Below are positions 14,817-23,288 of a DNA stretch of 34,489 nucleotides, one piece after another; the stretch's first letter is position 1; each line of letters begins with the position of its first letter. This DNA is from Paraburkholderia polaris (lineage in GTDB: Bacteria; Pseudomonadota; Gammaproteobacteria; Burkholderiales; Burkholderiaceae). The DNA lies in NCBI RefSeq assembly GCF_012927345.1, contig NZ_JABBGJ010000068.1, forward strand, positions 1 through 34,489, written 5' to 3'. Made by a program: the position numbers and the translations under genes. The notes under the pieces are model-generated. The model saw only the letters and a list, made by a program, of their open reading frames with translations. It was not told where the DNA came from and made no database searches.

Positions 14817-16025
14817 ATGGCTGAACGACTGCAGAAAAGGCGATGCGCCGCAATCACACTGGCAACACTTGCGCTCTGCGGCGTGCTTGCCGCGTCGTGC
14901 GCGTTCGCGCAGGATGGCCAAGGCGAAAGCGGGACGATCAAGATCGGCATCGTAAGTCCGCAAAGCGGCGCCAATTCCCGGTATGGCGCATTCGCGTGGA
15001 AGGGCGCGCAACTCGCAGCTGAAGAGATCAACGCAGCCGGCGGCGTACTGGGGCGGAAGATCGTACTGGTGAGCGGCGACAGCCAATGCGCGCCCGCCGA
15101 GGGCGTGTCGGCCACGCAGCGCCTGATCCGCTTTGATCACGTCTCGATGATCATCGGCGACGTGTGCAGTTCGGTCACCCTCGCAATGCAACCAGTTGTC
15201 GAATCGGCAAACGTCATTCTGATGAACGCGGCGTCGTCGAATCCGGAAATCACGTACCGGGCCGGCGTAGGCGGCTTCAAGTGGACTTTCCGCAACTATC
15301 CCACCGATGAGCTTCGCGCGGCTATCGCACTGCAATACGCGGTGCAGAGAAGGCACTATACGAAGTTCGCCGTGCTCTCGGTCGACTCCGACTACGGCCG
15401 CGGCGCCATCGCCTTCACGAAGAAATATCTGCCACGGTATCCCGCCGAGATTCTCAGCGAAGACTATTACAAGGAGACGGAAACCGACTTCCGTCCGGTA
15501 CTCACAAAGATCAAGTACTCCGGCGCGCAGGCCATCATCCTGTACGGGCAAGCGGACACGACGCCGATCATCGCGCGGCAGATGTTCGAGATGGGTCTTG
15601 CGGGCAAAGTCGGGTTGGTGGGCAATGGAGAATTCGCAAATCCGGTGACCATGGCCGCCGCACCGCGTGTGATGGAAGGCGCCGTCGAAGTGGCTGCGTG
15701 GTTGCCCGAGTGGCAGAACCCACGGAGCCGCGCATTCGTCCGGGAATACCAGAAGGCCTATGACGGCGAGGTTCCGAGTGTCCAGGCGTATTCGCCGTGG
15801 GAATCTTTGCATCTGCTAGCGCGAGCCGTACAGGAAGCGGGAAGCGTCGACAATGACAGGATCCGTCGTGCGCTTACGGAGATCAAATACGAGGGTGTGA
15901 TGGGGCAGGTGACATTCGACGATCACCAGCAGGCCATCTTGCCGATGGTGCTCGTTGAGGACGCTGACGGCAAACCTGTGATCAAGGGCGCGATGTACTC
16001 GAAGGTGGACTATCCCCGACGCTAA
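14817..16025 (+). CDS. Periplasmic branched-chain amino-acid-type ABC substrate-binding protein, copy 1
   Basis: This 402-residue LivK/AmiC-like type I binding protein would capture the substrate in the periplasm for the LivHMGF transporter downstream. It begins with a basic, hydrophobic Sec signal peptide (KRRCAAITLATLALCGVLAA), probably cut after AFA. The mature protein begins with IKIGIVSPQSGANSRYG and continues with AAEEINAAGGVLGRKI, both typical of the family. ATG 14817 is chosen because ggag (14808-14811) precedes it. It is closely similar along its length to the protein encoded at 16374-17564, including DVCSSVTLAMQPVVE and SSNPEITYRAGVGG, so the two arose by duplication. A hairpin follows the gene. 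The ligand need not be a branched-chain amino acid. Confidence 0.87.
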   Translation: MAERLQKRRCAAITLATLALCGVLAASCAFAQDGQGESGTIKIGIVSPQSGANSRYGAFAWKGAQLAAEEINAAGGVLGRKIVLVSGDSQCAPAEGVSATQRLIRFDHVSMIIGDVCSSVTLAMQPVVESANVILMNAASSNPEITYRAGVGGFKWTFRNYPTDELRAAIALQYAVQRRHYTKFAVLSVDSDYGRGAIAFTKKYLPRYPAEILSEDYYKETETDFRPVLTKIKYSGAQAIILYGQADTTPIIARQMFEMGLAGKVGLVGNGEFANPVTMAAAPRVMEGAVEVAAWLPEWQNPRSRAFVREYQKAYDGEVPSVQAYSPWESLHLLARAVQEAGSVDNDRIRRALTEIKYEGVMGQVTFDDHQQAILPMVLVEDADGKPVIKGAMYSKVDYPRR

Positions 16026-16052
16026 CCCGTACGCCCATCTTGCCTGGCTACG

Positions 16053-16079
16053 CACGAGACAGCCCGCGGCCGTCTCGTG
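16053..16079 (+). terminator. Hairpin after binding-protein copy 1
   Basis: The arms cacgagac (16053-16060) and gtctcgtg (16072-16079) pair perfectly, and inside them gcc pairs with ggc. It lies 28 bases past the stop of the first binding protein and is followed by a T-containing but not T-rich stretch. It is probably a full or partial terminator that lowers read-through into the transporter operon. Confidence 0.5.
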
Positions 16080-16306
16080 TTATGCGCTCTAACTGTTTTC
16101 CGCCCGCTGTTTTTTCCACTTCTCCCCGTTCTTCATTGCCAGCCGCCTTGATGCCCGGCTGCGTCCGCACGTCCGTCACAGCCATTGCGTCGCCCTGGCA
16201 GCGCAGTGGCGCGCTCGCGTGCCACAGCTTCCTGTTCCCCGTGTTGCTGCGCTGCGGCGCACGCTGCCCCATCACGATCTTTTATAGCGGGAGCAGCATT
16301 ACGTAT

Positions 16307-16313
16307 TGGTCCA
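16307..16313. promoter_or_regulatory. TGGTCCA motif upstream of the second binding-protein gene
   Basis: This copy of the palindromic TGGWCCA word lies 61 bases before ATG 16374 and matches the words at 9701 and 14627. It may mark a shared operator for the MocR-linked genes and the transporter, or be chance. Confidence 0.25.
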
Positions 16314-16373
16314 GGCTTTTTGATCCAGGTACCTTTGATTCCAACGCAAATTCATATCCGCTGGAGAGCCCCT

Positions 16374-17564
16374 ATGAGATGGAAATCGTCAGGCAGTCGG
16401 CTTGGCAAAGTGGTTGCGGCGCTGGCGGCCACGATCGTGACGGTGAGTGCGGTCGCGTCGGAGCAGGATGGCGACGTGATCAAGATCGGCGTGGTGAGCC
16501 CGCTGAGCGGCGCCAACTCCCGCTACGGCGCATACGCGGTGAAGGGCGCCGACCTGGCCGTCAACGAGATCAATGCCGCGGGTGGCGTACTCGGCAAGAA
16601 GCTGGAACTGGTTCAGGGGGACAGCCAGTGCGTACCTGCCGAGGGCGTGTCTGCCACCCAGCGGATGATCCGGTTCGACAATGTCTCGATGATCATCGGC
16701 GATGTTTGCAGTTCGGTCACGCTGGCGATGCAGCCAGTTGTCGAGCAGGCCGGCGTGCTGCTGATCAATGCGGCGTCGTCGAATCCGGAAATCACTTACC
16801 GGGCGGGCGTCGGCGGTTATAAATGGACGTTCCGTACTTATCCCACGGACGAGGTGCGTGCCGCCGCAGCTTTGGAGTTCGCCGTTAGCAAGGGCTATAC
16901 GAAGTTCTCAGTATTGTCTGTTGATACCGATTTCGGCCGGGGCGCGATCAACTTCACCAAAAAGTATTTGTCGCGCAACCATGCGCAGATTGTGAGCGAG
17001 GACTACTACAAGGAGACGGAAACCGATTTTAGGCCGGTGCTGAGCAAGATCAGGTATGTCGGCGCGCAGGCCATCCTGATGTACGGCCTCGCGGACACCA
17101 CGCCGATTGTGGCGCAGCAGATGCACGAGATGGGCCTCGCCGGCAAGGTCGCACTCATCGGCAATGCTGAATTCACTACGCCCAGCACGATCGCAGCGGC
17201 GCCCGACGTGCTCAACGGGGCGATCGAGACCGTGGCATGGCTGCCGTCGTGGCCCGACCGTCGCAGCCTCAAGTTTGTCGCCGACTACAAGAATGCCTAC
17301 AGCGGCGACATGCCGAACGTGCATGCATACACGCATTGGGAGGCGGTGCACCTGCTTGCCCAGGCGATCAGGAACGCCCACAGCACGAAAGACAGTGACG
17401 TGCGTGCAGCGCTCATCAAGATCAAATATGACAGCGTCATGGGTCCCGTCACGTTCGACGACCATCAACAAGCGGTCGTGCCAATCGTGCTGCTCGAAGT
17501 GGTTGGCAACAAGGCGGTCAACAAGGGCGTGCTGTCTTCCCGTGTCGACTATTCGGCGCACTGA
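16374..17564 (+). CDS. Periplasmic branched-chain amino-acid-type ABC substrate-binding protein, copy 2
   Basis: This 396-residue type I binding protein is the paralogue of the one ending at 16025 and is the copy joined directly to the permease genes. Its signal peptide (MRWKSSGSRLGKVVAALAAT, then IVTVSAVAS) precedes the conserved IKIGVVSPLSGANSRYG and NEINAAGGVLGKKLELVQGD. The ligand-pocket regions NAASSNPEITYRAGVGG and YYKETETDFRPVL are shared with copy 1, while the C-terminal third differs more. ATG 16374 is chosen because tggagag precedes it and the signal peptide starts there. LivH begins 24 bases after the stop. Two binding proteins feeding one transporter could widen ligand range, as LivJ and LivK do. 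Confidence 0.88.
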   Translation: MRWKSSGSRLGKVVAALAATIVTVSAVASEQDGDVIKIGVVSPLSGANSRYGAYAVKGADLAVNEINAAGGVLGKKLELVQGDSQCVPAEGVSATQRMIRFDNVSMIIGDVCSSVTLAMQPVVEQAGVLLINAASSNPEITYRAGVGGYKWTFRTYPTDEVRAAAALEFAVSKGYTKFSVLSVDTDFGRGAINFTKKYLSRNHAQIVSEDYYKETETDFRPVLSKIRYVGAQAILMYGLADTTPIVAQQMHEMGLAGKVALIGNAEFTTPSTIAAAPDVLNGAIETVAWLPSWPDRRSLKFVADYKNAYSGDMPNVHAYTHWEAVHLLAQAIRNAHSTKDSDVRAALIKIKYDSVMGPVTFDDHQQAVVPIVLLEVVGNKAVNKGVLSSRVDYSAH

Positions 17565-17588
17565 ACCCGCAGTCTGGAGCTTTCGCGA

Positions 17589-18461
17589 ATGGGCTACTTT
17601 ATTTTTGAACAGATCGTCAACGGAGTGGTAACAGGCTCCGTCTATGCCTTGATAGCGGCAGGCATGACGATGATTTTCGGTGTGTTGCGGGCAATCAATT
17701 TCGCTCATGGCGAGTACTACATGCTCGGAACCTTCGCCGCGTGGTACGTGGTGTCGAAGCTAGGCATCGACTACGGCGCGTCGATCGTCATCGCGGTCGC
17801 GATCAGCGCGCTGATCGCCGCGCTGATCGGGCGACTGGTGATGCAGCGTCTGGTCAATGCGCCGTTCCAGTCAGGTGTGCTTGCGACACTCGGCATCTCG
17901 CTGATCCTGCAAAACGCCGTGATCCTGGCGTTTGGCGGCGGCTACAAGGTGTTTCCGGGTGGCTGGCTCGATCCTGTGCAGTTCTTCGGCATCGGCATGG
18001 CCCAGCAGCGCATCGTACTCGTGGTAGCGGCGCTGGTGATGTTCGGCGGTCTCGAGTTGATGGTGCATAAAACGCTGATGGGCAAATCGATCCGCGCGGT
18101 GTCGCAAAACCCCGAGTGCTGCCAGGTCATCGGCATCGATGTTGAAAAAGTGGTGCGGCGCACCTTCGTGCTGGGCACCGCGCTTGCCGCGTTCTCCGGC
18201 GCCTTGACCGGACCTATCAACGTCAGCCTGTATGGCGGCATGGGCGAGTCGATCACGTTGAAGACATTCGCGGTGATCGTCATGGGCGGGATGGGCAACG
18301 TGCGCGGCACGCTGTTCGCCGGCTGGATGCTCGGGATCGCCGAGAGCCTGGTCGCCGGTTCGATTGGCTTGCAGTACCGCGATAGCGTCGGCTTCATTGC
18401 ACTCCTGCTGATGCTTATGTGCCGGCCCACGGGTCTCTTCACTGCCAAGGCGCGCTTCTGA
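17589..18461 (+). CDS. livH: ABC transporter permease, LivH family
   Basis: This 290-residue inner-membrane permease is the LivH-type half of a branched-chain amino-acid-type (HAAT) transporter. It begins with a hydrophobic helix (GSVYALIAAGMTMIFGVLRA) and has the family motif INFAHGEYYMLG. Several further helices follow, and the coupling loop around MGKSIRAVSQNPECCQVIGI contacts the ATPase. GGMGNVRGTLFAGWMLGI near the C-terminus is also characteristic. A ggag ribosome-binding site precedes ATG 17589. It forms the channel with LivM, and the two ATPases follow. The transported compound is not fixed by sequence; relatives carry urea, amides and aromatic acids as well as amino acids. Confidence 0.9.
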   Translation: MGYFIFEQIVNGVVTGSVYALIAAGMTMIFGVLRAINFAHGEYYMLGTFAAWYVVSKLGIDYGASIVIAVAISALIAALIGRLVMQRLVNAPFQSGVLATLGISLILQNAVILAFGGGYKVFPGGWLDPVQFFGIGMAQQRIVLVVAALVMFGGLELMVHKTLMGKSIRAVSQNPECCQVIGIDVEKVVRRTFVLGTALAAFSGALTGPINVSLYGGMGESITLKTFAVIVMGGMGNVRGTLFAGWMLGIAESLVAGSIGLQYRDSVGFIALLLMLMCRPTGLFTAKARF

Positions 18462-18552
18462 TCATGCTCCACTGCACTTTCTCGCATGCATGTTTGCGCA
18501 ATGCTGCAACCGGATGCCGACGGGCTCCGTCCAACCGATTGGAATACTAATC

Positions 18553-19581
18553 ATGTCTACCACTCTCGATACGCTGACGCCTGTCCCGCGTCATCTGCCG
18601 GCCCTGCGCTGGAGCGGGGCGATCGCGGTTGTCGCAGCGCTGGGCGTCGCACCCCTCGTGCTTGGCGGTTATTACCTTCACGCGCTCATCATTGCGATGA
18701 TTTTCCTGCTCCCCGCGCACGGCCTGAATCTGATTCTCGGCTACACCGGCATGCTGTCGCTGGCGCAGGGCGTGTTCTTCGGCATCGGCGCCTACGTGTC
18801 CGCCTTGCTGTCGCTGCACTTCGGGACGTCGTTCGCTTTCAATCTGGTGGCGAGCGGGGTGATTGCCGCCGTGATCGCCTTGCCGCTCGGTATCCCGGCG
18901 CTGCGCTTGCGGACCTATTCGTTTGTGATGTGCACGCTTGGCTTTGTCGTCATCGCGCAGACCGTCGCGAAGAACTGGATCGGCATGACGCGCGGCGATA
19001 TGGGCCTCGCCGGCATACCTCAGCCCAGGTTCCAGTTCGGCGCCACGGTGCTCAACATCAACACCATTCCCTCGTACTACTACCTGGCGCTCATCGTCGC
19101 GGTCCTCGCGACCCTCGGGTTCTACGCCTTGATCAAATCTCCGGCTGGCCGCTGCATGGTGGCGATCCGCGATAACGAAGTGCTGGCGGAATCGCTCGGC
19201 GTGCCAACATGGGCATACAAACTGGTGGTGTTCATGCTGAGCGCACTGTTTGCCGGCATGGGCGGGAGTCTTTACGCGCACTACATGACGGTCGTGAGCC
19301 CATTGGTTTTCCAGATGTACTACTCGACCACGATCCTCGTTATCGTGCTTGGCGGCGGCGTCGGCCGGGTGCCGGGTGCGGTGATCGGCAGCCTGCTGTT
19401 CGTCGCCTTATCCGAGGCGCTGCGGATCACGCCGGAGCTGCGCATGATCATCTACGGCTGCGTCCTGTTGTTGCTGGTGTTCAGCGTGCCAAACGGTCTC
19501 GCGCCGCTGCTCGACCGCGGCCTCGAACGCCTTGCCCGGATTCGCCCCGTAACGCGTGGAGGACAGACCCATGGTCACTAA
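18553..19581 (+). CDS. livM: ABC transporter permease, LivM family
   Basis: This 342-residue integral membrane protein is the second permease subunit of the HAAT transporter. It has about eight to ten hydrophobic helices, the conserved HGLNLILGYTGMLSLAQGVF near residues 55-75 and the ATPase-coupling segment SPAGRCMVAIRDNEVLAESL. A GGGVGRVPGAVIGSLLF motif lies near the C-terminus. ATG 18553 is chosen because MSTTLDTLTP begins a normal soluble N-terminus; a longer frame from 18490 adds a cysteine-rich leader unlike the family. The end overlaps the next gene by 11 bases, so translation of LivM and LivG is probably coupled. It lies 91 bases after livH. Confidence 0.9.
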   Translation: MSTTLDTLTPVPRHLPALRWSGAIAVVAALGVAPLVLGGYYLHALIIAMIFLLPAHGLNLILGYTGMLSLAQGVFFGIGAYVSALLSLHFGTSFAFNLVASGVIAAVIALPLGIPALRLRTYSFVMCTLGFVVIAQTVAKNWIGMTRGDMGLAGIPQPRFQFGATVLNINTIPSYYYLALIVAVLATLGFYALIKSPAGRCMVAIRDNEVLAESLGVPTWAYKLVVFMLSALFAGMGGSLYAHYMTVVSPLVFQMYYSTTILVIVLGGGVGRVPGAVIGSLLFVALSEALRITPELRMIIYGCVLLLLVFSVPNGLAPLLDRGLERLARIRPVTRGGQTHGH

Positions 19582-20347
19582 TCAGGACACGATTCTCAGC
19601 GTCGAGGGTCTGCGCAAAAGGTACGGCGGCGTGCCCGCACTGCGAGGGGTCGATTTCAGGATCCGGCGCGGCGAAGTGTGCGGCCTGATCGGCCCCAACG
19701 GCTCCGGCAAGTCGACGCTGTTCGATTGCTGTACCGGACTGCAACGTAGTGACAGCGGCAAGGTGGTGTTGAACGGCCGCGACATTACCAGGTGGTCGAT
19801 GAACCGCATCGCCCGTGAAGGACATCTGGTCCGCAGTTTCCAGAAGACCGTGGTCTTCCACAGCTTGAACTCTGAAGAGAACCTGATATTGGCAGGACAG
19901 ATGTCGAGTTTCCCCGGCCTCCTGTCGACTTTCTCGCTCGGACCGGGGGCGGCGCGTCGGCTGCGCCGTCTGCGTGAACGTGCGGCCGAACTGATCGAGA
20001 TCTCCGGACTGCAGCGCGTTGCGCATCTGCCTGCCGGCAACATGTCCGGAGGCCAGCAGAAGCTGCTCCAGTTCGCCTCGATGTTGATGCCGGAGCCGGA
20101 GTTGATTTTGCTCGACGAGCCGCTCGCCGGCATTAACCCGATCCTGATCGAGAAGGTGATCGACAGCATCCGCGAGGCGAACCGCCGTCTCGGCGTGACC
20201 TTCGTCGTGATCGAACACAACACCGATGTGCTGATGGACTTGTCGCACCGGGTGATCGTGTTGCATCAGGGCACCAAGCTCGCTGACGGCGATCCGGAAT
20301 CGATCGTGCGCGATCCGCAGGTTATTGAAGCCTATCTGGGAGTGTGA
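19571..20347 (+). CDS. livG: ABC transporter ATP-binding protein, LivG family
   Basis: This 258-residue cytoplasmic ATPase has Walker A (GPNGSGKST), the ABC signature (NMSGGQQKL) and Walker B (LILLDEPLAG), followed by the switch histidine in VIEHNTDVL. The long insertion between Walker A and the signature, with ARRLRRLRERAAELIEISGL, is typical of LivG. ATG 19571 is preferred because ggagg (from 19558) precedes it; a GTG at 19556 is the alternative. The start overlaps the end of livM. It pairs with LivF to power the LivHM channel. Confidence 0.92.
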   Translation: MVTNQDTILSVEGLRKRYGGVPALRGVDFRIRRGEVCGLIGPNGSGKSTLFDCCTGLQRSDSGKVVLNGRDITRWSMNRIAREGHLVRSFQKTVVFHSLNSEENLILAGQMSSFPGLLSTFSLGPGAARRLRRLRERAAELIEISGLQRVAHLPAGNMSGGQQKLLQFASMLMPEPELILLDEPLAGINPILIEKVIDSIREANRRLGVTFVVIEHNTDVLMDLSHRVIVLHQGTKLADGDPESIVRDPQVIEAYLGV

Positions 20348-20352
20348 CGGCA

Positions 20353-21126
20353 ATGATGCTCGAAATCGATGGCCTGCGCGCGGGCTACGGTCACCTGGAA
20401 ATTCTGCAAGGTGTCGACCTGCGCATCAAACATGGCGAATTCGTCACCTTGCTCGGGCCGAACGGCGCCGGCAAGTCGACTTTGCTAAAGACCCTGTTCG
20501 GGATGACAACGCACAAGGGCGGTTCGATCCGCTGGAAGGGCGAGGATCTTGCGGGCAAGCGTCCGCGAGCGTTTCTGTCGCATGGGATTGCGTACGTGCC
20601 GCAAGGCCGCTGCAACTTTCCTCTGATGTCGGTCGAGGAGAACCTCGAGATGGCCGCGTGCACCGTGCGTGATTCGGAAACGCGTGCCGAGCGCGAATAC
20701 TGCTATGACCTCTTTCCCGTGCTGCGCGAGCGGCGCGACCAGTACGCCGGCAACCTCTCGGGCGGCGAACAGCAACTCCTCGAGATGGCCATGGCCGTAC
20801 TGCGCCGGCCGCAAATCCTGCTGGTCGACGAACCGTCGGTCGGGTTGTCACCGCAGGCTGTCGCGCTGGTGTTTAACGAACTCAAGCGCCTTCACAAAGG
20901 CGGTCGAACCATCCTGCTTGTAGAGCAGAACACGCGCAAGGCTATGGAAACCGCTGAACGCGCCGTCGTGCTGCGTCTCGGCAAGGTGATCTGGGATACC
21001 CCGGTTGGGGAGTTGAGTCAGGAAAAACTCGGTGAACTGTTTATGACCGGGCACGGACATGCCCACATCGCGGCCTCTCCGGCGCCGCCTGGAGGGCCTC
21101 TATTGAACGGCAAGCCGGCACTTTAA
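20353..21126 (+). CDS. livF: ABC transporter ATP-binding protein, LivF family
   Basis: This 257-residue ATPase has Walker A (GPNGAGKST), the ABC signature (LSGGEQQLLEMA) and Walker B (ILLVDEPSVGLSPQ), with LLVEQNTRKAM carrying the position of the switch residue. The family motif AYVPQGRCNFPLMSVEENL is typical of LivF. The start could be ATG 20353, ATG 20356 or the GTG at 20344 that overlaps the livG stop; ATG 20353 has a gggag sequence upstream. The C-terminus carries an extra Gly/Pro/His-rich tail (about 25 residues) beyond the usual end. Together with LivG, LivH and LivM it completes the transporter. Confidence 0.92.
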   Translation: MMLEIDGLRAGYGHLEILQGVDLRIKHGEFVTLLGPNGAGKSTLLKTLFGMTTHKGGSIRWKGEDLAGKRPRAFLSHGIAYVPQGRCNFPLMSVEENLEMAACTVRDSETRAEREYCYDLFPVLRERRDQYAGNLSGGEQQLLEMAMAVLRRPQILLVDEPSVGLSPQAVALVFNELKRLHKGGRTILLVEQNTRKAMETAERAVVLRLGKVIWDTPVGELSQEKLGELFMTGHGHAHIAASPAPPGGPLLNGKPAL

Positions 21127-21195
21127 CGCACACGTCAACTCACATTTTTTGTAGTGAAGGCCCATACGGGCGACACGATAGAGGGAAAAGAGATT

Positions 21196-23274
21196 ATGAA
21201 GCTCGCTTTTGATACTGGGGGTACGTTCACCGACTTCGCGATGGCGGCCGAGGACGGGACGATATTGCTACACAAGGTTCTGAGCACACCGGACGACCCG
21301 GCGCGTGCGGTGCTGCAAGGCGTCGACGAACTGCTGGAGCGGGTGCGTGCCGGCAACGGCAGTACGGTCGCGCCACAGATCCTCGGTGCGACGACGGTCG
21401 TGACCAATGCGGTGCTGGAGCGTCGCGGCGTCGAAACCGCCTTCATTACGACCGATGGTTTTCAGGACATGCTGCGGATTCGCACCGAAGGCCGCTACGA
21501 CTTGTACGACCTGAGGATCCAGTATCCCGAGCCGCTGGTGCCGCGCGACCTCTGCTTCGGTGCAGACGAACGGGTTACCGCGGACGGCGTGATCATCCAG
21601 TCGCTCGACGAAGCCAAGGTACTGGCGATCGCCGCGCAACTGCGTGACGCCGGCATCCGCTCGGTCGCCGTGTGTCTGTTGCATGCCTACAAGTATCCGC
21701 AACACGAGCAGCGCATCGGCGAACTGTTCGCGAGTGTTGCTGGCGACATTTCCGTCTCGCTGTCGTCGTCGGTCTGTCCGGAGGTGCGCGAGTTCGACCG
21801 TGCGTCGACCACGGTCGCCAATGCCTACACGCAGCCGCTGATGGTGCGCCACGTGGATCATCTCGAGCGCGAGTTGTCCAAACGCGGCGTCAAGAGCCAA
21901 TTGCTGTGGATGACCTCAAGCGGTGGCGTCGTGCCCAGTTCGACTGCGGCGCGGGTGCCTGTGCGTCTGATCGAATCGGGTCCCGCGGCGGGTGCCGTGG
22001 CGGCGGCTGATTATGCGCGCACGGCCGGCGAGCACAGCGTGCTGTCGTTCGACATGGGCGGTACGACCGCCAAGCTGTGTCTGATCCCGAACGGCCAGCC
22101 GATGATCGCGAACGAACTCGAAGTCGCGCGCTATGAACGTTTCCGTAAGGGCAGCGGTTTCCCGCTGAAGATCCAGTCGATCCACATGATCGAAATCGGC
22201 GCGGGCGGCGGCAGTATCGCGTCGCGCAGCCCGCTCGGTCTGCTCCAGGTAGGACCGCGCAGCGCCGGGGCTGCACCTGGCCCCGCGTGTTATGGGCGAG
22301 GCGGAACGGAACCGACGGTCACCGACGCTGACCTGTTGCTCGGGTACGTCGACGAGCATTCGTTCCTCGGTGGCGATTTTGCCCTCGACCGGCCGTCGGC
22401 GAAGTCGGCTATGGCGCGCCTTGCCGACAACCTCGAAATCACGGCTGAGCGCTGCGCGTGGGGCATCCACGACATGGTCAATGAGAGCATGAGCAAGGCC
22501 GCGGCGATGCAGGCGACGGAAAGCGGCGTCGATCCGCGCGCGTTGCCGCTGATCGCCTTCGGCGGTGCGGGGCCGGTGCATGCATATGGCGTTGCACGCA
22601 AGCTCGGCATCCGCAAGGTGATCTGCCCGCTCGGCGCGGGCGTGACCTCGGCGATCGGATTGCTCGGCGCGCCGGTGGCGTCGGACCTGTCGGCGAGCCG
22701 TCCGCTCGCGCTGGCGTCGTGGGACCCTGCGGTGATCCATGGCGTGCTCGATCCGCTGGTTGCCCAGGGTCGCGAGGTCGTGACGGCAAGCGGCGTGCCG
22801 TTGGAGAACATTACCGCCACCTTTACCGTGGACATGCGCCACGTCGGCCAAGGCCATGAAATCTCGGTCGCTCTGCCCGACCAGGATCTGGCGTCGGCAG
22901 GCTTCGTCGAGGAACTGCTTGCGCGCTTCTATACCGCATACGAGGCGCTGTATGGCCGCACGGTGTCGGGCTCCGAGGTGGAGGTCATCACCTGGCGCGT
23001 GCGCGTGAGCGGGCCTCGCTCTCACGTGACGACCGGCCACATCGGCGGCGGGCGCGGCACGAAGAAGGACCCGCTCAAGGGCAGCCGGCCAGTCTACTTC
23101 GATGAACTGGGCCAATACGTCGAAACCCGTGTGTACGACCACTACGCGCTGACGCCGGACATGCAGATCCAGGGCCCGGCCATCATCGAGCAGCGTGAAT
23201 CGACCGTGGTCGTTGGCCCGAGCGCCACGGCGTCGGTCGATGCGCAGCAAAATCTGATCATGCTTCTCGCTTGA
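21196..23274 (+). CDS. HyuA-family hydantoinase/oxoprolinase/carboxylase subunit A
   Basis: This 692-residue protein belongs to the HyuA family, whose members are ATP-dependent N-methylhydantoinases, 5-oxoprolinases or acetone/acetophenone-type carboxylases. It has the actin-like phosphate-binding motif DTGGTFTDF near the N-terminus, ATTVVTNAVLERRG, and SSSVCPEVREFDRASTTVAN. These are followed by the second nucleotide motif SFDMGGTTAKLCLI and the GAGGGSIA and GPRSAGAAPGPACYGRGG blocks. ATG 21196 is chosen because agggaaaagag precedes it. The HyuB partner follows 14 bases later, so the pair probably forms one complex. Without further subunits the hydantoinase or oxoprolinase activity type is somewhat more likely than acetophenone carboxylase, which needs additional proteins. 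The substrate is unknown. Confidence 0.88.
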   Translation: MKLAFDTGGTFTDFAMAAEDGTILLHKVLSTPDDPARAVLQGVDELLERVRAGNGSTVAPQILGATTVVTNAVLERRGVETAFITTDGFQDMLRIRTEGRYDLYDLRIQYPEPLVPRDLCFGADERVTADGVIIQSLDEAKVLAIAAQLRDAGIRSVAVCLLHAYKYPQHEQRIGELFASVAGDISVSLSSSVCPEVREFDRASTTVANAYTQPLMVRHVDHLERELSKRGVKSQLLWMTSSGGVVPSSTAARVPVRLIESGPAAGAVAAADYARTAGEHSVLSFDMGGTTAKLCLIPNGQPMIANELEVARYERFRKGSGFPLKIQSIHMIEIGAGGGSIASRSPLGLLQVGPRSAGAAPGPACYGRGGTEPTVTDADLLLGYVDEHSFLGGDFALDRPSAKSAMARLADNLEITAERCAWGIHDMVNESMSKAAAMQATESGVDPRALPLIAFGGAGPVHAYGVARKLGIRKVICPLGAGVTSAIGLLGAPVASDLSASRPLALASWDPAVIHGVLDPLVAQGREVVTASGVPLENITATFTVDMRHVGQGHEISVALPDQDLASAGFVEELLARFYTAYEALYGRTVSGSEVEVITWRVRVSGPRSHVTTGHIGGGRGTKKDPLKGSRPVYFDELGQYVETRVYDHYALTPDMQIQGPAIIEQRESTVVVGPSATASVDAQQNLIMLLA

Positions 23275-23288
23275 GCAAGGAAACCGTC

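Larger units (their letters stand above)
16026..16373. other. Intergenic region between the two binding-protein genes
   Basis: These 348 bases hold no credible gene. They contain the hairpin at 16053-16079 near the left end, a pyrimidine-rich middle, a TGGTCCA word at 16307-16313 and a tggagag ribosome-binding site (16361-16367) for ATG 16374. A reading frame open from 16185 into the second binding protein is cysteine/arginine-rich before the signal peptide and is not coding. A separate promoter for the transporter operon is likely here. Confidence 0.5.

Noticed and set aside
21916..23250. Leftward 444-codon frame opposite hyuA
   Set aside because: It is a shadow of HyuA with Arg/His-rich composition and no motif.
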